A DNA stretch of 64,000 bases from Streptomyces sp. L-9-10. Its GTDB lineage: Bacteria > Actinomycetota > Actinomycetes > Streptomycetales > Streptomycetaceae. Made by a program: the position numbers and the translations under genes. The notes under the pieces are model-generated. The model was not told where the DNA came from, did not search any database, and worked only from the letters and a program-made list of their open reading frames with translations. The DNA lies in contig NZ_PHRF01000053.1 in the NCBI RefSeq assembly GCF_004151105.1, positions 1 through 64,000 on the forward strand, given 5' to 3'. Of this stretch, positions 50,665-58,928 are shown in pieces (within the stretch, counting starts at the first letter, position 1; each line of letters opens with the position of its first letter).

Positions 50665-51579
50665 TCAAGGCAGATGGTCATACCGGCCCAGAAACGCTGC
50701 GATCGCCTCGTGCAGCGCCCCCGGCTGGTCCAGATGGACATCGTGGGCCGCGGACGGGATGACCCGTACCTCCGTCCCCGGACGGCGGACCCGCATCTCC
50801 GCGGCTTCCGCCTCCGGCATCGAGCCCGACGCGCCGCGTACGACGAGCGTCGGGCAGCGCACCCGGGACCACTCCTCCCAGAAGGAGCGGCGGGCGTTCT
50901 CCGCGACGCAGGCGACCATCACCTCCCGGTCGATACGCGGGCGCAGGCCGTCCGGGTGTTCCGCCAGGCCCGCCGCCCACGCCCGGCCGGCCGGACCGCC
51001 GCCGAAGAACGCGGTCGCCGCCTCGCTGGACGCGAACGGAACCGGCCAGGAGTCCAGCCAGCCGCCGATCCGCGCGGGCAGCTCAGGACTGGGGCCCTTG
51101 GGGCCCGCCTCGATCAGTACCAGGGCACTGAACAGGCGCGGATGAGCGGCGGCGGCGAGCATGGCCGTATGACCGCCCAGGGACTGGCCCACGAGGACGG
51201 GCCGGTTCAGCGCGAGGTGTCCGGCAACCGCCACCACGTCCCGTACGTGCGCCGCGCGCGAGACGTCCGCCGGGCGGAGTTCGCTCGCGCCGTGGCCGCG
51301 CGCGTCGTACGCGACCACGCGGTGCGCGGGCCGGAGCAGCCGTACGAGCGGGTCCCATTCGGCGGCGTGGCCCGCCAGGCCGTGGAGCAGGAGTACGGGC
51401 CGCCGCCCCGGGCCGGCCCCATCGTCACCGCCGTGGTCGACATACGTCAGCCGTACGCCGTCGTCGCTCCGCACCGTTCTCGTGGTGCGTGCCATGGCAT
51501 CGGACGTCTCATGGAGACGCTTTCCGGTTCCGTTGAACGGTCCTGTCCCGCCCTCCGTACTCAACAGCAACTCCCCCAT
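50665..51579 (-). CDS. Alpha/beta hydrolase
   Basis: A hydrolase of up to 304 residues. The oxyanion loop is LLLHGLAGHAAEWD, the nucleophile elbow LVGQSLGGHTAM with the catalytic Ser, the acid Asp follows near the cap, and the His is in SAAHDVHLDQPGAL. It resembles esterase or epoxide hydrolase-type members. No signal peptide is present. The start is uncertain: ATG at 51579 gives a 28-residue leader, while an ATG at 51495 gives the usual N-terminus ARTTRTVRSDDGVRLTYVDHG-like (Met then ARTTRTV). Monocistronic; substrate unknown. Confidence 0.87.
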   Translation of the reverse strand: MGELLLSTEGGTGPFNGTGKRLHETSDAMARTTRTVRSDDGVRLTYVDHGGDDGAGPGRRPVLLLHGLAGHAAEWDPLVRLLRPAHRVVAYDARGHGASELRPADVSRAAHVRDVVAVAGHLALNRPVLVGQSLGGHTAMLAAAAHPRLFSALVLIEAGPKGPSPELPARIGGWLDSWPVPFASSEAATAFFGGGPAGRAWAAGLAEHPDGLRPRIDREVMVACVAENARRSFWEEWSRVRCPTLVVRGASGSMPEAEAAEMRVRRPGTEVRVIPSAAHDVHLDQPGALHEAIAAFLGRYDHLP

Positions 51580-51653
51580 GGTGGCTGGGCGCGTGAACGG
51601 ACGACATGGTCCGGATCACGCGCCCAGCGCTTCGTCACGCGCCCAGCGCCTCG

Positions 51654-53216
51654 TCACGCGCCCAGCAAGTGGGACACCGTATAGATCAGCAGGCCCGCCA
51701 GCGCGCCCACCACCGTTCCGTTGATCCGGATGAACTGGAGGTCGCGGCCGATGTGCGCCTCGATCTTCTTGGAGGTGTCGGCGGCGTCCCAGCTCGCGAC
51801 CGTGTCCGAGATCAGGGAGGTGATCTCACCGCGGTACGTGGAGACGACATACGCCGCCGCGTCCTCGATCCATCCGTCCAGCTTCCCCTGGAGCCGCGCG
51901 TCCGTCGCCAGCCGTGACCCCAGGGAGAGCAGCGAGGCGCGGGCGCGCAGGCGCAGTTCGCTCCGGTCGTCCTCCGCCGCCGACATGATCATGGCCCGTA
52001 CGGAGGCCCAGGCCGAGGCGATGATGTCCTGCACCTCGGGGCGCGCCAGCAGCTCCGACTTCAGCCGCTCGACCCTGGCCCGGGTGTCCGTGTCCGACTG
52101 GAGGTCCGCCGCGAAGTCCCGCAGGAAGCGGTCGATGGCGCCGCGCGCCGGGTGGGCCGGCATGTCGCGCATCTCCGTGATGAAGCGCAGCAGTTCCTTG
52201 TAGACGCGGTCGCCGATCCTGCGGTCCACGAAGCGCGGCGTCCAGCCCGGCGCCCCGCCCTGGACCGCGTCCATGACCGAGTCCCCGTGCTCCACCAGCC
52301 AGTCGTGCGCGCGGGCGCAGATCAGATCGACCGCGCGGTGGTGGGCGCCGTCGGCGACGACCGTGTCCAGGGTCTTGCCGAGCCCCGGCGCGATCTCGAC
52401 CGCGTCCGCCCGCCGGGTGATCGCCTCGCCGACGACCGCCTGTACGTCCGAGTCCCGCAGGACGGTCAGCGCGCCGCGCAGCGCCGTGGACAGTTCGGCG
52501 GTGACCCGGTCGGCGTGGTCCGGTTCCGCGAGCCAGGTGCCGAGCCTGCGTCCGATGCCGAGAGCCCTCAGCCGGTTCCGTACGACCTCGGCCGAGAGGA
52601 AGTTCTCGCCGACGAACGCGCCGAGCGAGGTGCCCAGTTGGTCCTTCTTGTTCGGGATGATCGCGGTGTGCGGGATGGGCAGACCGAGCGGGTGCCGGAA
52701 CAGCGCCGTCACCGCGAACCAGTCGGCCAGCGCGCCCACCATGCCCGCCTCGGCCGCCGCGGCGACGAAGCCGGCCCAGCCGCCCATGCCGGAGTTCTTC
52801 GCCCATGTGGCGAGCACGTAGACCAGGGCCACCAGCAGCAGCAGACCGGTGGCGGTGGTCTTCATCCGGCGGACGCCGCGCAGCTTCTCCTCGTCGGCGG
52901 CCGTATACGTGAAGGCGGGGAGCGCCGAACGCTTCCCGGTCCCGGACGGCCGAGGTGCGCCCGGCAGACCTGATCTGCCGGGGACGCCCGACGTACCCGA
53001 TCCAGCGGACCCACCGGACCCGCCTGACCCACCGGCTCCGCCAGGTCCGTCGGACCCACCAGGCCCACCAGACCCGCCTGACCCACCGGCCCCGCCAAGC
53101 CCACCTGACCCGTTGGCCCCACCGGACCCACCAGGCCTGTCGGACCCACCAGGCCCACCAGACCCGCCGCTACCGCCGCCGCCCTCCACCGCTCTCTCCG
53201 GATCTGTACGTTCCAT
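51654..53216 (-). CDS. DUF445 family membrane protein with Gly/Ser-rich N-terminus
   Basis: A protein of about 520 residues. The DUF445 part starts near residue 95 (DEEKLRGVRRMKTTATGLLL, a transmembrane segment). It continues with GALADWFAVTALFRHPLGLPIPHTAIIPNKK, whose parts ADWFAVTALFRHPLG and HTAIIPNKK are the family's signature, and ends with a C-terminal helix GTVVGALAGLLIYTVS. The middle is long and helical. The first about 85 residues are a GGSGGSGGPGGS-type repeat not found in most relatives. The family sits in the cell envelope; its function is unknown. The start at 53216 is provisional because of the repeat-rich leader. Confidence 0.82.
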   Translation of the reverse strand: MERTDPERAVEGGGGSGGSGGPGGSDRPGGSGGANGSGGLGGAGGSGGSGGPGGSDGPGGAGGSGGSGGSAGSGTSGVPGRSGLPGAPRPSGTGKRSALPAFTYTAADEEKLRGVRRMKTTATGLLLLVALVYVLATWAKNSGMGGWAGFVAAAAEAGMVGALADWFAVTALFRHPLGLPIPHTAIIPNKKDQLGTSLGAFVGENFLSAEVVRNRLRALGIGRRLGTWLAEPDHADRVTAELSTALRGALTVLRDSDVQAVVGEAITRRADAVEIAPGLGKTLDTVVADGAHHRAVDLICARAHDWLVEHGDSVMDAVQGGAPGWTPRFVDRRIGDRVYKELLRFITEMRDMPAHPARGAIDRFLRDFAADLQSDTDTRARVERLKSELLARPEVQDIIASAWASVRAMIMSAAEDDRSELRLRARASLLSLGSRLATDARLQGKLDGWIEDAAAYVVSTYRGEITSLISDTVASWDAADTSKKIEAHIGRDLQFIRINGTVVGALAGLLIYTVSHLLGA

Positions 53217-53451
53217 CCGCTCCACCCGCTCCACCCGTCCGCGCAAGCGCCGTGCTCAGCGCACTCTGCTCAACGCTCCATGCTCCCGTTCTCGTGCCCG
53301 GCACAAGGGCCGCGCCCACCGTCACACCCCAGCCCCTACCGCATTGTCCCTGCCTGAGGTACTCCCGGGGCGGACGTCGAGTTCCCGCGCGATGTCGGAT
53401 GATGTGATTCTGCAGGTAGGGATTCAGGGAGACACGGGGGACACGGGGGCT

Positions 53452-54774
53452 ATGACCAGACATCACGGATACGCCCTGCTCGGGGCGCTGGTCGCGGTGG
53501 TGGCGCTGGTGTGCGGCGTCATCATCACCGGGTACGGGCTCCTGGACGGCGCCGGCGGCTCGCGCGCGGACGCGGACGATTCCGGGGACCGCCCCCAGGG
53601 CCGTACCCCCGTGGGCACGGCCGCGCCCGCCTTCGCCGGCAACTGGACCGGCACCTGGGCCGCCGCTCCGTCGGGCGCCGAGCCGGGGGCGCCGGTCGGC
53701 CATCCCGGGCGTTCCATCCGTAACGTCGTGCACACCAGCATCGGCGGCACCAGCGTGCGGATCACCTTCTCCAACCTCTACAGCCCCGCCCCGCTGCTGA
53801 TAGGCGGCGCCTCGGTCGCGGTCGGCGAGGGCGGGGGCGGCCCCGAGGCGGTCGCCGGGACCATGCGGCAGCTGACCTTCGGCCGCCGGGCGGCCGTGAC
53901 CGTACCGCCCGGCGGGCAGATCGTCAGCGATCCCGTGGCGCTGCGGGTCCCGTACGCCGGCGATCTGCTGGTCACGCTCCACACCCCGCGCGGCGGCGGG
54001 CCCGTCACGTACCACCGGCACGCGCTCCAGACCTCGTATCTCGCCGACGGCGACCGTACGCGGGACCTCGACGCGACCGCGTACACCCCGTCGCGCAGGG
54101 TCTGGCGCTATCTCACCGCCGTCGATGTCCTCAACCGCGAGGCGCGGGGCGCGGTCGTCGCCTTCGGTGACTCGATCACCGACGGGGTCGGTTCCGGCTA
54201 CGACGCGAACCGCCGCTGGCCCGATGTGCTCGCCGCGCGCCTGCGCGACCGGCACATCGGTGTGGTCAACGAGGGCATCGGCGGAAACCGCGTCCTGAGT
54301 GACGCGTCGGTGCTGCGCAACGGCGCGAGCGGGCTCGACCGCTTCCAGCGTGACGTACTCGACCGGGCCGGTGCCAGGACCGTCGTCATCGACCTCGGTA
54401 TCAACGACATCCTGCGGGGCGGCGAGACCGACCCGGCCAGGATCACCGCCGGGCTGCGCGAACTCGCCCAGCGGGCGAAGGCACGCGGGCTGCGCGTGAT
54501 CGGATCGACGCTGACACCGTTCGGCGCGCACCGGGGGTACAACGCCACCACCGAGTCCGTACGCGACCGGGTCAACGAGGAGATCCGCTCGGGCCGGGTC
54601 TTCGACGAGGTCGTGGACTTCGACAAGGTGGTACGCGATCCGTACGCGCCCGACCGGATCAGGCCGGTGTACGACTCGGGCGACGGGCTGCACCCGAGCG
54701 AGGCGGGGTACCGGGTGATGGGCCGTTACCTGGGCCTCCGGCTGCTGGAGGACCGGACCCCGGCCCAGCTGTGA
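53452..54774 (+). CDS. Secreted or membrane-anchored SGNH/GDSL hydrolase
   Basis: A 440-residue esterase. An N-terminal hydrophobic segment (about 6-30) anchors or exports it, followed by a short Asp-rich linker. A beta-rich domain (about 65-225; WTGTWAAAPSGAEPG, SIRNVVHTSIGGTSVRITFS) precedes the SGNH domain. The latter shows block I VAFGDSITDGVG (nucleophile Ser), block II Gly in NEGIGGNRV, block III GINDI and block V DGLHPSEAGY with Asp and His. The architecture matches actinobacterial GDSL lipases that deacylate lipids or polysaccharides outside the cell. The ATG is at 53452 after a G-rich stretch. Monocistronic. Confidence 0.88.
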   Translation: MTRHHGYALLGALVAVVALVCGVIITGYGLLDGAGGSRADADDSGDRPQGRTPVGTAAPAFAGNWTGTWAAAPSGAEPGAPVGHPGRSIRNVVHTSIGGTSVRITFSNLYSPAPLLIGGASVAVGEGGGGPEAVAGTMRQLTFGRRAAVTVPPGGQIVSDPVALRVPYAGDLLVTLHTPRGGGPVTYHRHALQTSYLADGDRTRDLDATAYTPSRRVWRYLTAVDVLNREARGAVVAFGDSITDGVGSGYDANRRWPDVLAARLRDRHIGVVNEGIGGNRVLSDASVLRNGASGLDRFQRDVLDRAGARTVVIDLGINDILRGGETDPARITAGLRELAQRAKARGLRVIGSTLTPFGAHRGYNATTESVRDRVNEEIRSGRVFDEVVDFDKVVRDPYAPDRIRPVYDSGDGLHPSEAGYRVMGRYLGLRLLEDRTPAQL

Positions 54775-54821
54775 GCGTGTGGCACAGGGGGGCGGCAGAG
54801 GCCGGGGGCACCGTGAGCGTC

Positions 54822-54911
54822 GCACCAGCGCCCACCACGGGGGTACGGGCCGCAGCAGCGCGGGCCACGGAGGTAAAGGCCGCACCGGCGCCCACCACGG
54901 AGGTACGGGCC
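54822..54911. repeat. 60-bp-spaced direct repeat in an intergenic region
   Basis: A 30-bp unit beginning GCACCAGCGCCCACCACGG appears at 54822 and 54882 with two base changes, and a partial third copy lies near 54928. It lies between the stops of the SGNH hydrolase and DUF1707 genes. Confidence 0.7.
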
Positions 54912-54966
54912 TCAGCGGTACGGGCCGCACCAGCGCGGGCCGCGGCGCCGACAGCCGCCGCGACCG

Positions 54967-55704
54967 TCAGTCCAGTTCCTTGCGGTCCGCCTTCTTCTCC
55001 AGCTTCTGGCGCCTGCGCTCCTCCTTGAGCCGGCGCTTCTCCGACTCCCGCACCTTGCGCTCCACCCCGACCCCGCCCATCAGCGCGAAGCCCGAGATGA
55101 TCACCCGAGGCGACCCCGGGCTCGCCGCGCCCTCGCCCGACTCGCCGAAGCCGCCCATCAGCCCGAAGCCCCTGACCTCGACATCCAGGTCCGGCGGTAC
55201 GGTGACATGCACCCCGCCCATGATCGTGAAGCAGCGGATCACCACATCGCGGTCCTCGAACCGCGCCTCGCGCAGGTCGATCTCGCCGCCCCCCATGAAG
55301 ACGGCGGTCGTGAACCTGCGGGCCACCGTCCACGTCCCCCTGCGGCGGAAGCCGCCCCAGAACGCGAAGGCGCCCTTCGAGGTGGCCGGCTCCCGGCCGA
55401 TCCGGCTCTGCCAGCTGCCCACCTCACCGGCACTACCCGCACCGCGCGTGCCGACGGACGTGTCCGGTGCGAGCGCCACGTCCGTCGTCGTCCCCGGCGC
55501 GGGGAGGTCCCGTACCAGCGGCGCCAACTCGCCATGGGTGCGCGCCTTGAAGGCCGCCTCCAGGCGCTCGTCGAACTCCTCCATATCGAGCCGGCCCTCG
55601 GCCACGGCCTCGCGCAGCCGGGCCGCGACCCGCTCCCGCTCGGCGTCGGAGGCGCGCGTATCGGGGCCGGTGCAGGGCGGCGTGTCAGGCCGGTCACTCG
55701 TCAT
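54967..55704 (-). CDS. DUF1707 protein with LiaF-like C-terminal domain
   Basis: A 245-residue actinobacterial protein. The N-terminal DUF1707 (about 17-68; RASDAERERVAARLREAVAE, EEFDERLEAAFKARTHGEL) is followed by a beta-helix-like LiaF/DUF2154-type domain with repeated glycine turns (TAVFMGGGEIDL, TIMGGVHVTVPP, GFGLMGGFGE, GFALMGGVGV). The end is a highly charged Lys/Arg/Glu tail that may form a coiled coil. No transmembrane segment is seen. Related proteins are linked to cell-envelope stress sensing. Monocistronic, convergent with the SGNH gene. Confidence 0.85.
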   Translation of the reverse strand: MTSDRPDTPPCTGPDTRASDAERERVAARLREAVAEGRLDMEEFDERLEAAFKARTHGELAPLVRDLPAPGTTTDVALAPDTSVGTRGAGSAGEVGSWQSRIGREPATSKGAFAFWGGFRRRGTWTVARRFTTAVFMGGGEIDLREARFEDRDVVIRCFTIMGGVHVTVPPDLDVEVRGFGLMGGFGESGEGAASPGSPRVIISGFALMGGVGVERKVRESEKRRLKEERRRQKLEKKADRKELD

Positions 55705-55735
55705 GCGAGCAGACTAGTCAACGGTGCGGCTCACG

Positions 55736-56710
55736 TCACACAGCTGATCGATCGGCATACATCTTGGCGATGACCGCCTCGATGTCCGGCTCCCGCACCG
55801 ACAGATCCACCAGCGGATACTCCGCCGCGATCCGCGCGACGAGCGGCGCCGCGGACTCGGCGGCGGGGAAGGCCAGCCACTGCCGCGGGCCCTCCACCCG
55901 CACCGCCCGTGCCCCGGCCACCTCGATCGGCGGAAGCTCGCGCTCCAGGTCCACGACGAGCGTCCGCTCGCTCTCCCCCACTTCGTGCAGTCCGGCCAGC
56001 CCGCCGTCGTAGAGCAGCCGGCCGTGGTCGATGACCATCACCCGCTTGCAGAGCTGCTCGATATCGGTCAGATCGTGGGTGGTCAGCAGCACGGTGGTGC
56101 CGCGCTCCGCGTTCAGATCCCGCAGGAACTCCCTGACCTTGGCCTTGGAGATCACATCGAGACCGATCGTCGGCTCGTCCAGATACAGGACCTCCGGGTC
56201 GTGCAGCAGCGCCGCCGCGATGTCGCCGCGCATCCGCTGGCCGAGCGAGAGCTGCCGTACGGGTACGTCCAGCAGCTCGGCCAGATCGAGGAGTTCGACG
56301 CAGCGCTCCAGATTCACCCGGAACCGCGCGTCCGGCACCCGGTACATCCGGTGCATCAGCCGGTACGAGTCGATCAGCGGCAGATCCCACCACAGCGTGG
56401 TCCGCTGACCGAAGACCACACCGATGCGCTGCGCCAGCCTCGTACGCTCCCGGGACGGATCGATGCCCGCGACCCTCAGCCGGCCGCCGCTCGGGGTCAG
56501 AATGCCTGTCAGCATCTTGATGGTCGTGGACTTGCCGGCGCCGTTCGGGCCGATGTAGCCGACCATCTCGCCGCGCGGCACGCGGAAGCTGATGCCGTCG
56601 ACCGCCCGCACCTGATGCTTCTCGCGGCGCAGCAGACCGGCCTTGCGGCGTACGTCGAAGACCTTCTCGACGCCGTCCAGCTCGATGAAGCCCGTGCCAT
56701 CAGTACCCAT
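55736..56710 (-). CDS. ABC-2 type transporter ATP-binding protein
   Basis: A 324-residue ATPase of the DrrA/NatA-like group. It has Walker A GPNGAGKST, signature LSLGQRMR (a variant of LSGGQ seen in this subgroup), Walker B VLYLDEPTIGLDV and switch His in LTTHDLTD. The C-terminal about 90 residues form the extra domain usual for this subgroup. The ATG at 56710 follows GGTGG; an in-frame GTG six codons upstream is possible. The last gene of a three-gene exporter operon with two distinct ABC-2 permeases; 179 bp of repeat-rich DNA separate it from the second permease. Confidence 0.88.
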   Translation of the reverse strand: MGTDGTGFIELDGVEKVFDVRRKAGLLRREKHQVRAVDGISFRVPRGEMVGYIGPNGAGKSTTIKMLTGILTPSGGRLRVAGIDPSRERTRLAQRIGVVFGQRTTLWWDLPLIDSYRLMHRMYRVPDARFRVNLERCVELLDLAELLDVPVRQLSLGQRMRGDIAAALLHDPEVLYLDEPTIGLDVISKAKVREFLRDLNAERGTTVLLTTHDLTDIEQLCKRVMVIDHGRLLYDGGLAGLHEVGESERTLVVDLERELPPIEVAGARAVRVEGPRQWLAFPAAESAAPLVARIAAEYPLVDLSVREPDIEAVIAKMYADRSAV

Positions 56711-56889
56711 CGGTGCCACCTGTACCACCCGTGCGATCCGTGCGATCCGTGCCGTCCGTACTCATGAACGCTCCGCCCCGACTCTCTCTGTACGCCCCGT
56801 ACAACCCGTACGACCTGCCCACCCCCGGTACGACCTGCCCACCCGTACGAGCTGCCCCGGTACGCTCCGACCGGCTCCCCGCCCGCCGC

Positions 56890-57864
56890 TCAGCTCCCCG
56901 TACTCCGGTACGCCCGCAGCCCCGCCCGCCACGCCACCCCCGCCAGCGCACAGCACGCCACCGCCACCAGCGGCGGCAGGAACGCGGCCAGATCCGGCAG
57001 CCCCAACGGGTCCTCCCTGCCCAGGACATACAGCGCCGGGATCCAGTTGACGAAGGCCAGCGGCACCACGAACGTCACCCCGCGCACCAGATCCTTCGCG
57101 AAGACCGTCGGCGGGTACTGCAACAGCGTCGTCCCGCCGTACGTGAACGAGTTCTGCACCTCGGAGGCGTCCTGCGCCCAGAACTGGAACGCGCCGCCCG
57201 CCACGAACACCGCCGCGAAGATCGCCGCCCCGCTCAGCACCATCATCGGAAGCATCAGCGCCCGCGTCACCGTCCAGTCGATGTCGACCGTCAGCAGGGC
57301 GTAGCCCAGTACGAGCAGCCCCTGGGCGACCCGGCCGAGCCGGCGCAGCGCGAACCGGTCCGCCGCCACCTGCGCCAGTACGGGCACGGGCCGCAGCAGC
57401 AGCGTGTCGAGCGTGCCGTCCCGCACCCGGCGGCCCAGCCGGTCCATGGAGCCCAGCACCAGGTCGGAGAGGCCGAAGGCCGTGGCGGACGTCCCGTACA
57501 GGAAGGCCACCTCGGGCAGCGAGTAGCCGCCCAGCGCGTCCACGTGAGTGAACATCAGCAGGATCGCGACGAAGTCGAAGGCGGTCGCCGCGAAGTTCCC
57601 GAACGCCGTCATCACGAAGGACGCGCGGTACGCCATCGTGGACCGCATCCACATCGCCACGACCAGGCCGTACACCCGGAGCCCGTCGCGCAGGGCGGCC
57701 CGCCGCGACAGCCGCGGAATCCACGCCTCCGCCGATGCGTCCCCGGCCGCCCACCCGGCCGCGTCCCCGGCCGCCACCGCCGATGCGTCCGCGTCCCCGG
57801 CCGCCTCCGCGAGCGCGCCCGCGTCCACCCCCACCGTCCCGCTCGCGGCGATCTCCTCAGCCAC
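56890..57864 (-). CDS. ABC-2 type transporter permease (second)
   Basis: A membrane protein of about 324 residues with six hydrophobic spans. The permease core starts with ALRDGLRVYGLVVAMWMRS and contains FGNFAATAFDFVAILLMF, SMDRLGRRVRDGTLDTLLLR and YVLGREDPLGLP near the end. Both halves of this exporter are encoded separately (ABC2_membrane_6-like). The first about 45 residues are an Ala/Gly/Asp-rich extension (AGDAAGWAAGDASAEAW). The start is GTG at 57864, inside the end of the first permease gene (8-bp overlap). Confidence 0.82.
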   Translation of the reverse strand: MAEEIAASGTVGVDAGALAEAAGDADASAVAAGDAAGWAAGDASAEAWIPRLSRRAALRDGLRVYGLVVAMWMRSTMAYRASFVMTAFGNFAATAFDFVAILLMFTHVDALGGYSLPEVAFLYGTSATAFGLSDLVLGSMDRLGRRVRDGTLDTLLLRPVPVLAQVAADRFALRRLGRVAQGLLVLGYALLTVDIDWTVTRALMLPMMVLSGAAIFAAVFVAGGAFQFWAQDASEVQNSFTYGGTTLLQYPPTVFAKDLVRGVTFVVPLAFVNWIPALYVLGREDPLGLPDLAAFLPPLVAVACCALAGVAWRAGLRAYRSTGS

Positions 57865-58675
57865 CCTGGACCACCACCCTCCGCGTCGCGACGCTCTGGA
57901 GCAGCCGTCCCGTCGCCAGCAGGGCCAGCGCCCAGCCGGCCTGGAACGCGTACGCCCCGGCCAGGTCCCACCCGGTGTGCTTGCCGAGGAAGACATCCGC
58001 CGGGACCTGGAGCAGCGACGACCAGGGCAGCGCCCGCGCCACCTCCCCCAGTACCCCCGGGAAGAGATTGAGCGGCAGCAGCAGCCCGGAGAAGAACATC
58101 CCGGCCAGCATCGCCATCTGCGCCGCACCCGCGCCGTCCATCAGCCAGAACGCGGAGAGCGCGACCAGGAAGCGGATCGCGAAGCTGACGACCACCCCCA
58201 GCGCGACGGCGAACAGGAACGCCAGCCAGGTCAGCGGATTCGCCGGCAGCGCCAGTTCGAAGGCGAACGCGCCGAGCACCATCGGTACGATCCCGCGCCC
58301 CAGCAGATGGAACGCCGCCCGGCCCAGGTCCCCGGCCAGCCACCACAGCTGGAGATCGGCCGGCCGGTAGAGGTCGACGGCGATGTCACCGGTGCGGATC
58401 CGCTCGACCAGTTCGTCCTCGAAGCCGCCGCCCATCATGGCGCAGGTCATCAGCAACGCTTGGCCGAGCCATACATAGGTGACGGCCTGGGAGAGGTCGT
58501 AGCCACCGAGGTGCGGCCGCTCATCCCAGAGGGCCGTATAGGTGTACGCCATGATGAAGCCGAAGACGGTGTTGGTGAACACTCCCGCGAAGGTGGCCAC
58601 CCGGTACGTCGCATAGCGGCGGAACCCACCTGCGGCCACTACTGCGTACAGCCGCACTACAGCCCCCTCCCCCAT
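57857..58675 (-). CDS. ABC-2 type transporter permease (first)
   Basis: A 272-residue membrane protein, first gene of the exporter operon. Six hydrophobic spans are evident (for example FAGVFTNTVFGFIMAYTY and MAMLAGMFFSGLLLPLNLF), and the cytoplasmic stretch ELVERIRTGDIAVDLYRPAD is typical of this permease type. With the second permease and the ATPase it forms a heteromeric exporter, possibly for a lipid or drug-like compound. The substrate cannot be inferred. The start ATG is at 58675, in a region divergent from the penicillin-binding protein gene. Confidence 0.84.
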   Translation of the reverse strand: MGEGAVVRLYAVVAAGGFRRYATYRVATFAGVFTNTVFGFIMAYTYTALWDERPHLGGYDLSQAVTYVWLGQALLMTCAMMGGGFEDELVERIRTGDIAVDLYRPADLQLWWLAGDLGRAAFHLLGRGIVPMVLGAFAFELALPANPLTWLAFLFAVALGVVVSFAIRFLVALSAFWLMDGAGAAQMAMLAGMFFSGLLLPLNLFPGVLGEVARALPWSSLLQVPADVFLGKHTGWDLAGAYAFQAGWALALLATGRLLQSVATRRVVVQGG

Positions 58676-58928
58676 GCCATTTCCCCCACACCCTCAGCGC
58701 GTCGTCGGCCTCCTGGCACCAAAGCGAACGACCCTAGCCCACGGGACCGGCCACCGCGACCGGTTATCCGGCTGTCGTTACTCCCTCGTTCTGTCCGCGT
58801 TTCATAGGAGTAGGCAGCGTTTCCCGGAAATGCACGGCTTCTTCTGGGATTGCACCGCGAATCGCCTGATACGACACCGTGAGGCCGGTAAGTGAACCGC
58901 CGGCCGCGGCCGAGGAGTCACCACTGAT